DNA of 64,000 nt from Putridiphycobacter sp045110285 (lineage in GTDB: Bacteria > Bacteroidota > Bacteroidia > Flavobacteriales_D > Crocinitomicaceae). Under the pieces are notes generated by a model. That model searched no databases. It saw only the letters and a program-made list of their open reading frames with translations, and was not told the origin of the DNA. The stretch is from positions 1 through 64,000 of the forward strand of contig JBGCGA010000047.1 of NCBI GenBank assembly GCA_045110285.1. The letters are read 5' to 3'. A program made the translations under genes and the position numbers. Below, piece after piece: positions 8,418-16,604 of the stretch; the first letter of the stretch is position 1, and each line of letters starts with the position of its first letter.

Positions 8418-9968
8418 ATGAGTTTTGAGTTAGTTGTTGACGTCAGACCAAACGGAATTTGGATTGCCTTGATGCGTGAAGGGAAGTTAATTGAGCTTCA
8501 CGAGGAAAAGATGAACAAAGATTTCATGGTTGGCGATATTTACCTAGGAAAGGTAAGAAAAGTCGTATCTAGTCTAAACGCTGCCTTTGTGGACGTTGGC
8601 TACGAAAAAGATGCATTTTTGCACTATTTAGATCTTGGACCACAGTTCAAGTCACAAGACAAATATGTACAGCAGACATTACAGGGAAAACAAAAGGTAG
8701 CAGATTTACTTTACTTTAAGCCTGAGTCGGACATTGAAAAGTCTGGCAAAATTGACGAAGCTGTTACCTCTACTCGTCAAGTAATGGTTCAGGTTGCAAA
8801 AGAACCTATTTCTTCAAAAGGTCCCAGATTAAACGCTGAAATAACCATAGCCGGTCGATTTATTGTTTTGGTTCCATTTTCTCAGAAAATTTCAGTTTCT
8901 CAGAAAATAAAAAGCGGCAAAGAAAAAGATAGATTGCGTGATATCATGCGTGATATTTTACCGAAAAACTTTGGAGTTATAATAAGAACTGTTGCTGAGG
9001 ATAAAAAAATATCAGAAATTGATAGTGATTTAAAAGATCTACTTGACAAATGGAAATTAATTCATGAAAACTTAAAAACATCTAAACCTCCAAAGCGAAT
9101 TTTGGGTGAATTAAGTAGGGCGTCTTCTTTACTTCGTGATCTGCTAAATGATAACTTCACTAAAATTCATATTAATGATGAAGTGCTAAAAGATGAGATG
9201 CACGAATATATTTCTTCTATATCTCCTGGGCAAGAAAAAATACTAACCCTATATAAAGGTAAACTCAATATATTCGAACACTTTAATATTCACAAGCAGA
9301 TCAAGTTGCTTTATGGGAAAAAAGTGCCATTATCGTCTGGAGGCTACTTAATTGTAGAACATACTGAGGCCATGCACGTGGTTGATGTCAACTCTGGAAA
9401 TAGAACTGCCAAAGGAGATACACAGGAACAGAACGCACTGGCTGTAAATCTGGAATCAGCCGAGGAACTAGCAAGGGTATTAAGGTTGAGAGATATGGGT
9501 GGTATTATTGCAGTTGATTTTATTGACATGCATAAAAAGGAGCACAACAAAATGTTGTTTGAAAAAATGAAAGAGCTTCTTAAAACTGACCGAGCAAAGC
9601 ACAGCATTATTCCACCTAGTAAATTTGGAGTGATGGAAATTACACGGCAACGAGTAAGACCAGAAACTAACATTGAGACATCCGAAGTATGTCCTACTTG
9701 TGATGGATCGGGGAAAATTCAGGCATCAATTATGTTTACAGATGAAATTGTTTCATCTTTAGATTTTATCATGACGGAAAAAAAAGCTAAGAAGCTGACA
9801 CTAATTGTTCATCCTTACATAGAATCTTATTTTACTAAAGGTTTAATTTCACGCCAAGTCAAATGGTTTTTCAAGTACAAAAAATGGGTAACAGTGAAAG
9901 CAGCATCAGCTAATAATTTTTTCGAGTTTTCATTTTTGGATGAGAACAACAAAAAAATTAATGTTTAA
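8418..9968 (+). CDS. rng: Ribonuclease E/G family endoribonuclease
   Basis: Single-strand-specific endoribonuclease for rRNA maturation and mRNA decay. The 516 residues contain an S1 RNA-binding domain (about 35-130, with GDIYLGKVRKVVSSLNAAFVDV), the DNase-I-like catalytic core with metal-binding Asp323 (VVDVNSG) and Asp367 (VDFIDM), and the Zn-link cysteines Cys425 and Cys428 (CPTCDGSG). Length and the absence of a long C-terminal scaffold match RNase G rather than full RNase E. The open frame extends to 8367, through the upstream hairpin, but MSFELVVDV at 8418 is the family-like start. Confidence 0.92.
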   Translation: MSFELVVDVRPNGIWIALMREGKLIELHEEKMNKDFMVGDIYLGKVRKVVSSLNAAFVDVGYEKDAFLHYLDLGPQFKSQDKYVQQTLQGKQKVADLLYFKPESDIEKSGKIDEAVTSTRQVMVQVAKEPISSKGPRLNAEITIAGRFIVLVPFSQKISVSQKIKSGKEKDRLRDIMRDILPKNFGVIIRTVAEDKKISEIDSDLKDLLDKWKLIHENLKTSKPPKRILGELSRASSLLRDLLNDNFTKIHINDEVLKDEMHEYISSISPGQEKILTLYKGKLNIFEHFNIHKQIKLLYGKKVPLSSGGYLIVEHTEAMHVVDVNSGNRTAKGDTQEQNALAVNLESAEELARVLRLRDMGGIIAVDFIDMHKKEHNKMLFEKMKELLKTDRAKHSIIPPSKFGVMEITRQRVRPETNIETSEVCPTCDGSGKIQASIMFTDEIVSSLDFIMTEKKAKKLTLIVHPYIESYFTKGLISRQVKWFFKYKKWVTVKAASANNFFEFSFLDENNKKINV

Positions 9969-9999
9969 GTAGATCTACTTTCTTAACTTAGCTTGAGCA

Positions 10000-10482
10000 A
10001 TGATTAACCTTAAGCCAAAGTACTCGATATTAGAAGCCAAAGTAAAATTGGAAGCATATTGTGCATACCAAGAGCGCTGTGCATTCGAGATTTCTCAAAA
10101 ATTACGATTGTGGAACATGCATTTTGAAGACCATGATGTTTTAATTGCTGACTTAATTTCAAACAATTTCCTAAATGAAGAAAGGTTCGCAGAGGCATAT
10201 GCCAGCGGAAAGTTCAACATCAAAAAATGGGGAAAATCTAAGATTAAAATGCATTTAAAAGGAAAACATATTTCTGACTACTCAATTAATAAGGCAATAA
10301 AGTCTATTGATCCTGGTGAATATGAAAACACACTTGAAGTTCTTGCCCGTAAAAAGTGGGAAAATTTATCAGGTAATCACTGGGAGAAAATGGGAAAATT
10401 GAAGCGATTTCTGCAGAACAAAGGGTATGAAACTGAAATTTTAAATGACTTGATGCAGTCATATATTAAAAACAATGAATGA
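10000..10482 (+). CDS. recX: RecX family regulatory protein
   Basis: RecX modulates RecA filaments. The 160-residue protein shows the three tandem three-helix repeats of the family: the first around LEAKVKLEAYCAYQERCAFEISQKL, the second with LISNNFLNEERFAEAYASGK and WGKSKIKMHLKGK, the third with LEVLARKKWENL. It is not next to recA here. Its end overlaps the start of the helicase gene by 8 nt, so the two are translationally coupled. Confidence 0.88.
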   Translation: MINLKPKYSILEAKVKLEAYCAYQERCAFEISQKLRLWNMHFEDHDVLIADLISNNFLNEERFAEAYASGKFNIKKWGKSKIKMHLKGKHISDYSINKAIKSIDPGEYENTLEVLARKKWENLSGNHWEKMGKLKRFLQNKGYETEILNDLMQSYIKNNE

Positions 10483-11590
10483 TTTTAAAGAACTAGGGGT
10501 TCACCCACAGCTAGCAAAACGTTTATTTGAATTGGGAATTGAAAGGCCTAGTCCAATTCAAAAAGAGTCCATTCCTTATTTACTTGAAAAAGGAGGTGAC
10601 TTTATTGGAATGGCGCAGACTGGCACTGGCAAAACTGCGGCATATGGACTGCCTCTTTTACAAAAAATTAGTCCTAAACAGAGTCAAATACAAGGGTTAG
10701 TTTTAGTACCTACACGCGAGCTAGTGCAACAAGTAGCAAAAACACTATTTAAATACACTAAACACTATCAACCCATTTTTTCAGTAGGGATTTACGGTGG
10801 CCCAAATGTGAACAAGCAAATAGCATTATTGAGGAAACCGACTCAAATTATAGTAGCAACCCCCGGCAGATTAATTGATTTAATTAACAGAAAACAAATT
10901 GATTTGTCTTATCTTAAATATTTGGTGCTAGATGAAGCAGATGAAATGCTCAAACTTGGATTTAAAGAGGATTTAGATTATATACTAACGGCGTCAAATA
11001 GTAGAATTCAGAAGTGGTTATTTTCAGCAACCATGCCAAGAGATATTGAAGCATTAGTGAAAAAGCATTTATATCATCAGGCAAAAAAAGTGATGCTATC
11101 TGAAACCAGTATTCTAAATAGCAATATAAAACATGAATATATTTTGTGTAAGGCTGCTGAAAAACTAAATACAGTGATTCAATTTCTCAACAACCGTAAA
11201 AACGATAGAGGGATTATTTTTTGTAAGACAAAAAAGTCTACACAATTGCTTTACAAGCAGCTACTGGCTAGAGGATTTGCTGTACAGGCTTTGCAAGGTA
11301 ACATGACCCAAGTTGACAGGGATAAGACCATGAGAGCTTTTAAAAATCTGAGTCTACAAATATTAATTTCAACAGATGTTTCAGCAAGAGGAATTGATAT
11401 AGAAAACTTAAGCTACGTTTTACATTACGAAATGCCAGATCAAATAGACTATTATACCCATAGAAGTGGAAGAACTGCAAGAGGTGGAAATAAAGGTTTA
11501 TCAATTGCCATTACTGATGAAAAAGAATTAAAATTTTTAAAGACGCTAAGTAAAACGCTGGTGTTTTCAGTCAACGAAACACTTATTTAA
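10475..11590 (+). CDS. DEAD-box ATP-dependent RNA helicase (short form)
   Basis: ATP-dependent RNA helicase of 371 residues, essentially the two RecA-like domains without a C-terminal extension. Motifs seen: Q motif (PSPIQ, 25-29), Walker A AQTGTGKT (47-54), Ia PTREL, Ib TPGR, DEAD (153-156), SAT (184-186) and motif VI HRSGRTAR. The HRSGRTAR variant and small size resemble RhlE/DbpA-like helicases in ribosome assembly or RNA decay, but the exact orthologue is not decided. Overlaps recX by 8 nt. Confidence 0.93.
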   Translation: MNDFKELGVHPQLAKRLFELGIERPSPIQKESIPYLLEKGGDFIGMAQTGTGKTAAYGLPLLQKISPKQSQIQGLVLVPTRELVQQVAKTLFKYTKHYQPIFSVGIYGGPNVNKQIALLRKPTQIIVATPGRLIDLINRKQIDLSYLKYLVLDEADEMLKLGFKEDLDYILTASNSRIQKWLFSATMPRDIEALVKKHLYHQAKKVMLSETSILNSNIKHEYILCKAAEKLNTVIQFLNNRKNDRGIIFCKTKKSTQLLYKQLLARGFAVQALQGNMTQVDRDKTMRAFKNLSLQILISTDVSARGIDIENLSYVLHYEMPDQIDYYTHRSGRTARGGNKGLSIAITDEKELKFLKTLSKTLVFSVNETLI

Positions 11591-11699
11591 TTTACATTAA
11601 GAATAAGCTTATTTTCTTCACGCTGCAATATATTGTATATCAGCAATCTAAAATTATTGTTTATCTTTTGTTAAAAAAGAGTAAACAAAAAACAAAGTG

Positions 11700-11731
11700 A
11701 CAATAATTATTGTAAATTTGTTTCAAACAAA
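11700..11731 (+). promoter_or_regulatory. dxs promoter region: -7 element flanked by two palindromes
   Basis: TAAATTTG at 11713-11720 matches TAnnTTTG, 17 nt before the dxs ATG. It is preceded by a perfect 14-bp palindrome ACAATAATTATTGT (11700-11713) and overlapped downstream by a 7-bp inverted repeat TTTGTTT-C-AAACAAA (11717-11731). The palindromes could be operators; AT-rich sequence makes chance palindromes common. Confidence 0.4.
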
Positions 11732-11736
11732 AGTCT

Positions 11737-13677
11737 ATGAATCAATACAAGGCTGGACCATTTCTCGACCAAATTACATTTCCAAAAGATTTACGAGAAA
11801 AATTCAAAATTGAAGACCTAAATCAAGTGTCTGATGAAGTAAGAAAATACATTATTGATGTAATTTCTGAAATTGGCAATTCTCACTTTGGTGCAAGTTT
11901 AGGTGTAGTTGAACTAACTGTTGCATTACATTATGTTTTTAATACCCCATACGATCAGTTAGTGTGGGATGTAGGTCATCAGGCGTATGGTCACAAATTG
12001 TTGACTGGACGAAGAGATATTTTTCATACAAACCGTTTATACGGTGGTATGTCAGGTTTTCCCAAAAGAAGCGAAAGCGAATACGATACTTTTGGAGTAG
12101 GACATAGCTCAACGTCCATTTCTGGTGCTTTAGGAATGGCAATGGCTAGCAAGTACAAAAAAGAGGAAGACAGACAACATATAGCAGTAATAGGTGATGG
12201 TTCCATGACTGGAGGTCTTGCTTTTGAGGGGTTAAACCAAGCGGGATATACCAACCCTAATATGCTTATTGTTTTAAATGACAACTGCATGTCAATCGAT
12301 CCAAATGTTGGTGCACTAAAAGAATATTTAACTGACATAACTACTTCACATACATATAACAAAGTAAAAGATGATGTTTGGAGTTTACTTGGAAAAGTCT
12401 CGAAATTTGGACCAAATGCTCAAGCTATAGCCTCAAAAATTAGCACAGCACTTAAAGGCACACTTTTGAAGCAAAGTAATTTATTCGAATCGCTAAATTT
12501 AAGATACTTTGGTCCTGTTGATGGTCATGATGTTGTAGGGCTAGTAAATATTATGGAGGATTTAAAAGATATTCCAGGACCTAAAATATTACATATTCTG
12601 ACGACAAAAGGCAAGGGATACAAGCCAGCTGAAGATGGTGACACAACAAAGTGGCATGCACCTGGTGTTTTTAATAAAGAAACAGGTGAAATAATCAAAG
12701 TGATCCCTAAATCCCCTCAAGCTCCAAAATTTCAGGAAGTTTTTGGCCATACCATTGTAGAATTGGCAGAAAAAAATGATAAAATAATGGGAGTAACACC
12801 TGCCATGCCATCAGGTTGTTCATTAAATATTATGATGAAGGCCATGCCTGACAGAGCATTTGATGTTGGTATTGCAGAGCAGCATGCTGTAACATTTTCA
12901 GCAGGCTTAGCAACCCAAGGGATGGTTCCTTTCTGTAATATTTACTCAACCTTTATGCAACGGGCTTATGATCAGGTTTTACATGATGTTGCATTACAAA
13001 ATTTAAATGTAGTATTTTGTTTAGACAGAGGAGGATTAGTTGGGGCAGATGGTGCGACACATCATGGAGCTTATGACCTATCCTACATGAGATCAATTCC
13101 TCAAATGGTGGTTTCATCACCAATGAATGAATCTGAATTACGGAATTTAATGTATACAGCTCAACTTCCTAACCAAGGGCCTTTTACTATCCGTTACCCT
13201 CGTGGGGCAGGTGTTATGGCAAAATGGAAAACACCAATGGAAGAGGTTAAAGTTGGAAGTGGACGCAAAATCAAAAGTGGTGAGGATATAGCTTTTTTAA
13301 CAATTGGCCCAATTGGAAATTTGACTGTCAAAGCATGCAAAACTCTTGAAAAAGAGGGTATTTCTGCAGCACATTATGACCTGCGATTTGTCAAACCATT
13401 AGATGAAACTCTACTTCATGAAGTTTTTTCAAAATTTAAGAAAGTGATAACGATTGAAGATGGATGCATTATGGGTGGTATGGGATCGGCTGTACTAGAA
13501 TTTATGGCAGACAATCAGTACACTGCACAGGTGGTTAGGTTAGGAATTCCAGACGCTTATATTCAGCACGGTACACAAGCCGAATTATATAGAGAGTGTG
13601 GTTATGATGCGGATGCTATGGTGGCAAAAGCCCTTAAAATTGTAGATAAAAATCAAAAATTAAGTATTAGTAAATAG
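11737..13677 (+). CDS. dxs: 1-deoxy-D-xylulose-5-phosphate synthase
   Basis: Thiamine-diphosphate enzyme that condenses pyruvate and glyceraldehyde 3-phosphate in the first step of the MEP isoprenoid pathway; DXP also feeds thiamine and pyridoxal synthesis. The 646 residues show VWDVGHQAYGHK, the ThDP motif GDGSMTGG ending near NDN, FGPVDGHD, and in the second half the catalytic glutamate region DVGIAEQHAVTFSAG and DRGGLVGADGATHHG. Full length for the family. tpx follows after 4 nt, suggesting co-transcription. Confidence 0.97.
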   Translation: MNQYKAGPFLDQITFPKDLREKFKIEDLNQVSDEVRKYIIDVISEIGNSHFGASLGVVELTVALHYVFNTPYDQLVWDVGHQAYGHKLLTGRRDIFHTNRLYGGMSGFPKRSESEYDTFGVGHSSTSISGALGMAMASKYKKEEDRQHIAVIGDGSMTGGLAFEGLNQAGYTNPNMLIVLNDNCMSIDPNVGALKEYLTDITTSHTYNKVKDDVWSLLGKVSKFGPNAQAIASKISTALKGTLLKQSNLFESLNLRYFGPVDGHDVVGLVNIMEDLKDIPGPKILHILTTKGKGYKPAEDGDTTKWHAPGVFNKETGEIIKVIPKSPQAPKFQEVFGHTIVELAEKNDKIMGVTPAMPSGCSLNIMMKAMPDRAFDVGIAEQHAVTFSAGLATQGMVPFCNIYSTFMQRAYDQVLHDVALQNLNVVFCLDRGGLVGADGATHHGAYDLSYMRSIPQMVVSSPMNESELRNLMYTAQLPNQGPFTIRYPRGAGVMAKWKTPMEEVKVGSGRKIKSGEDIAFLTIGPIGNLTVKACKTLEKEGISAAHYDLRFVKPLDETLLHEVFSKFKKVITIEDGCIMGGMGSAVLEFMADNQYTAQVVRLGIPDAYIQHGTQAELYRECGYDADAMVAKALKIVDKNQKLSISK

Positions 13678-13681
13678 AATT

Positions 13682-14191
13682 ATGGCTAAATTAACATTAG
13701 GTGGTACCCCTGTAAATACATGTGGAGAATTACCAGAAGTAGGATCAAAAGCGAAAGGCTTTAACTTAGTTAAAACAGATTTAACATCAAAAAACTTACA
13801 AGATTATGCTGGAAAAAAGCTTGTTCTTAATATTTTTCCAAGTGTTGACACTGGTACTTGTGCTACTTCGGTTAGAACTTTTAATAAACAGGCTGCAGAA
13901 TTAGACAATACCAAGGTACTTTGCATTTCAAGTGATTTACCATTTGCCCAAAAGCGTTTTTGTGGAGCTGAGGGCATAGAAAATGTTGAAATGCTATCAG
14001 ACTACGCCAATAGTACTTTTGGAAAGGATTACGGACTAGAAATGATTGATGGCCCATTATTTAACTTACACAGTAGAGCTGTTATAGTTGTAGATACCGA
14101 AGGCACAATTACATACACAGAACAAGTGTCAGAAATTGTAGATGAGCCAGATTATTCATCAGCTTTAGAAGCGGCCAAATCTTCAAAATAA
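13682..14191 (+). CDS. tpx: Thiol peroxidase (atypical 2-Cys peroxiredoxin, Tpx)
   Basis: Reduces lipid and alkyl hydroperoxides with thioredoxin. Of 169 residues, the peroxidatic cysteine lies in PSVDTGTCATSVR (Cys60) and the resolving cysteine at Cys94 (KRFCGAEG), the Tpx spacing. No signal peptide is present. It lies 4 nt after dxs, and the small lipoprotein gene starts 5 nt after its stop. Confidence 0.96.
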   Translation: MAKLTLGGTPVNTCGELPEVGSKAKGFNLVKTDLTSKNLQDYAGKKLVLNIFPSVDTGTCATSVRTFNKQAAELDNTKVLCISSDLPFAQKRFCGAEGIENVEMLSDYANSTFGKDYGLEMIDGPLFNLHSRAVIVVDTEGTITYTEQVSEIVDEPDYSSALEAAKSSK

Positions 14192-14196
14192 AAACT

Positions 14197-14643
14197 ATGA
14201 AATACTTTTTCACTCTTGCAATACTTTCTTTACTTTTTACAAGCTGTAAAAAAGAAGGTTGTACCGATAGCTTAGCAATAAACCATGACAAAGAAGCGGA
14301 AAAAGATGACAATAGCTGCATGTACGACGCCTCTGTAATATTTTGGATTAATGCTGCGGGATCAACTAACTTTGACAATAGTTGGATAGATAAGTTAAAG
14401 ATTTATATTGATGATGTTAAAATTGGTGAGATGACTACAAATTCAAGCCAACTAGATGTTCCAGAGTGCAATACTGTAGGTATTACTTACTTTTCTGAAC
14501 TCGGAAGTAACTCAACAAAATCCATCAATTATAAAATAACTTATGATGCTTTTGGACCTCCTGGAGAAGACAACGAAACTACATATAGTGAAGGCTCCTT
14601 GCAAATGAAAGGTGGTTTTTGTACACCATTTTTAATTCAGTAA
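14197..14643 (+). CDS. Small lipoprotein with a CTD-x-A-x-N / D-SCxY Cys motif
   Basis: 148-residue predicted lipoprotein (signal peptide ending LLFTSC, lipid Cys17). Directly after the anchor is a cysteine-bracketed segment CTDSLAINHDKEAEKDDNSC (22-41), a motif seen again right after the lipid anchor of the DUF4856 protein at 29637. The remainder looks like one beta-sandwich domain (FDNSWIDKLKIYIDDVKIGEM). Function unknown. It follows tpx by 5 nt and converges with the next gene, overlapping its 3' end by 7 nt. Confidence 0.8.
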   Translation: MKYFFTLAILSLLFTSCKKEGCTDSLAINHDKEAEKDDNSCMYDASVIFWINAAGSTNFDNSWIDKLKIYIDDVKIGEMTTNSSQLDVPECNTVGITYFSELGSNSTKSINYKITYDAFGPPGEDNETTYSEGSLQMKGGFCTPFLIQ

Positions 14644-15563
14644 AAAGCGGCAGGATTAAGTGATAAATTATAGTAAAGTTTGGCTGGTTTAATTTCTTGA
14701 CCTTCCTTATAAGTATATATTGTGCCATCTTTTTGTAACATTGGCACATGCATTAGTTGACGCTTAACCATTTTATCAGTAGAAAATGGCATGTCATGCA
14801 AGCCCTTATTCTGGACAGCATGCCTAATTCTTTCCGAATTTACCCCAATATCAATTCGCGCTGACTGACTATAATAGGATACATATTCACCCTGTACACT
14901 TAGTATTCCTAAAGACTTGTCTCCATAAATTGATTTATCTTGAGAGCGATATCCAAACCTAGCAGGGTAGTTTTTATCCTCTGTAATTTTTGTGCATGAG
15001 GCGTAATCACCAGTGTACAACTGAAGATTTAATCCAAATCGTAAACTATCGTAGCGATAAGAAATTTTCACACCACCCGTTCTAAACCTGTCTCTCCATC
15101 CTTTACCGGCTCCTAATAAATCATTTTCTGTTAGTACCGACAACCCCTTATACGTGATCATCAACATTCCCGAACTTTGCTTTGTCCCTTGCCAATCAAA
15201 ATAATACTGATACACGTATCCTAATGAATAATTATACCTAAAATTTCTATCATGTAAACTGATAAATGGGTTTAAATTTGCTCCTTTACTTCCTGCGCCA
15301 AAATGTGCCCCAAAACCTATAATGACTTCAGGTGTTTTTGATTGAATTCCCCAACTTGAAAAATTGTAGTAAAATCCAGCTTTCAAATTTGCTTGAACAA
15401 ATTCGTACTGACTTCCCCCATCAAAACGTAAACCTATCCGTTTTACCTCATTACCAAAATCAACGCATATTCCAACTTTTCCATGCCACTCTTGAGCTGC
15501 AACATTTGTCATTGCCAATAAAGCAAAAAACATGAAAAATGAACGAAAATTACAAATAAACAT
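14637..15563 (-). CDS. Secreted beta-rich protein, resembles proteins labelled 'polymorphic toxin type 23'
   Basis: 308 residues with a signal peptide (cleavage near NVAAQ-EW). The body is rich in alternating aromatic/polar strands (LKAGFYYNFSSWGIQ, NYSLGYVYQYYFDWQGTKQ, GLNLQLYTGDYA), suggesting an outer-membrane barrel or beta sandwich. The central DRFRTGGVKISYRY and ENDLLGAGKG segments remind me of Bacteroidota proteins carrying the Bacterial_toxin_23 label. I would not call it a toxin: no immunity gene or delivery domain is nearby. Function unknown. Confidence 0.7.
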   Translation of the reverse strand: MFICNFRSFFMFFALLAMTNVAAQEWHGKVGICVDFGNEVKRIGLRFDGGSQYEFVQANLKAGFYYNFSSWGIQSKTPEVIIGFGAHFGAGSKGANLNPFISLHDRNFRYNYSLGYVYQYYFDWQGTKQSSGMLMITYKGLSVLTENDLLGAGKGWRDRFRTGGVKISYRYDSLRFGLNLQLYTGDYASCTKITEDKNYPARFGYRSQDKSIYGDKSLGILSVQGEYVSYYSQSARIDIGVNSERIRHAVQNKGLHDMPFSTDKMVKRQLMHVPMLQKDGTIYTYKEGQEIKPAKLYYNLSLNPAAFY

Positions 15564-15730
15564 TTGTCTTCCAATATTTTAGTTAGCAAATAGACAGGCC
15601 TATTTTAAAGACATATAAAGACTTTTTTCTAAATTCTGAAGGGCACGCATGCGAACTTAGCATTTAACGCAATTGAGAGCCTCTAAATAAAGAACTCTTG
15701 TATTATACATAGATAAACAGACTAATTTTA

Positions 15731-16603
15731 TCATTTTTTCTTTAGAATATAAATTTGAGAAGAGTAAGATCCTTTTGTTGCCTTAAAATTTGACATAAAG
15801 CCAGACCAAATTGCATTGATAATATTACCCTCTTTATACTTTTCACTTAACATGGATACATAATACGAATCAAATTTCATTGGCAGTACTTCTTTCAGCT
15901 CCAAACCTACTTTTTGAAACAATGTCTCAATATCTTTAGGAGTAAAATGATACAGATGAATTGGAAGGTCATAAGCAGCCCAGTATTCACCATACTTTTC
16001 AGCATCATACGACAATCTATTTGGAACTGCTACAATTAGCGTTCCATTATCTCTCAAGATTTCACTTATCCTTTTAACATCCGCATGTAAGTCATAGACA
16101 TGTTCTAATACATGCCACATTGTTATAATATCTTGGCTATTCTTCTCTACTGTTTGTAATTTCTGTATCGGCAACAAATCTAACCCATTACTAATTTTAG
16201 CAACATTCCTAGCATCCATATCTGGTTCCATTCCAATGGCATCAAAACCAGCTTTTCTCAAAGCTCTTACAAAATGACCAGTACCAGCCCCAATATCTAA
16301 AGTGTTGCTACCACTAGCATATTTTCTTACTAGTTTCACTTTTTGTTTTAACGTGTATTTTCTAACAATATGATAAATTCGATTAATGATTCCTTTTTTT
16401 GAAGAAGTGTGACTAACATAGCTTTCAGCCTTGTAATACCCTCCTATTTCATCCGGTTTTGGTATTGGGTTAGTAAAATGGAAATTGCATGATTTACATG
16501 CAACTATTGCAAAAACTTCTCCACTTACAGTATAATCTTTCGCATTTAAAACTACTTCAAAACCTGCCCCATCACAAATAGGGCAATTACTTATATTATT
16601 CAT
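15731..16603 (-). CDS. Class I SAM-dependent methyltransferase with N-terminal zinc ribbon
   Basis: 290 residues. An N-terminal zinc ribbon (Cys7, Cys10, Cys36, Cys39) precedes a Rossmann methyltransferase domain with the SAM-binding LDIGAGTGHF (about 101-110) and the acidic GMEPD on the next strand. WHVLEHVYDLHADVKRISEILRDNGTLIVAVPN is a Methyltransf_11/23-like core. Such proteins often act on sugars, lipids or small molecules; the substrate is not predictable. It starts 1 nt after the mnmG stop on the same strand, so it is probably co-transcribed with mnmG. Confidence 0.88.
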   Translation of the reverse strand: MNNISNCPICDGAGFEVVLNAKDYTVSGEVFAIVACKSCNFHFTNPIPKPDEIGGYYKAESYVSHTSSKKGIINRIYHIVRKYTLKQKVKLVRKYASGSNTLDIGAGTGHFVRALRKAGFDAIGMEPDMDARNVAKISNGLDLLPIQKLQTVEKNSQDIITMWHVLEHVYDLHADVKRISEILRDNGTLIVAVPNRLSYDAEKYGEYWAAYDLPIHLYHFTPKDIETLFQKVGLELKEVLPMKFDSYYVSMLSEKYKEGNIINAIWSGFMSNFKATKGSYSSQIYILKKK

Positions 16604-16604
16604 A

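Noticed and set aside
9967..9980. Palindrome AAGTAGATCTACTT after the RNase E/G stop
   Set aside because: Stem of five pairs with a four-base loop and no T run; too weak for a terminator.
14637..15563. A polymorphic toxin system
   Set aside because: The resemblance is to a domain label only; no immunity gene, repeats or delivery domain lies near.
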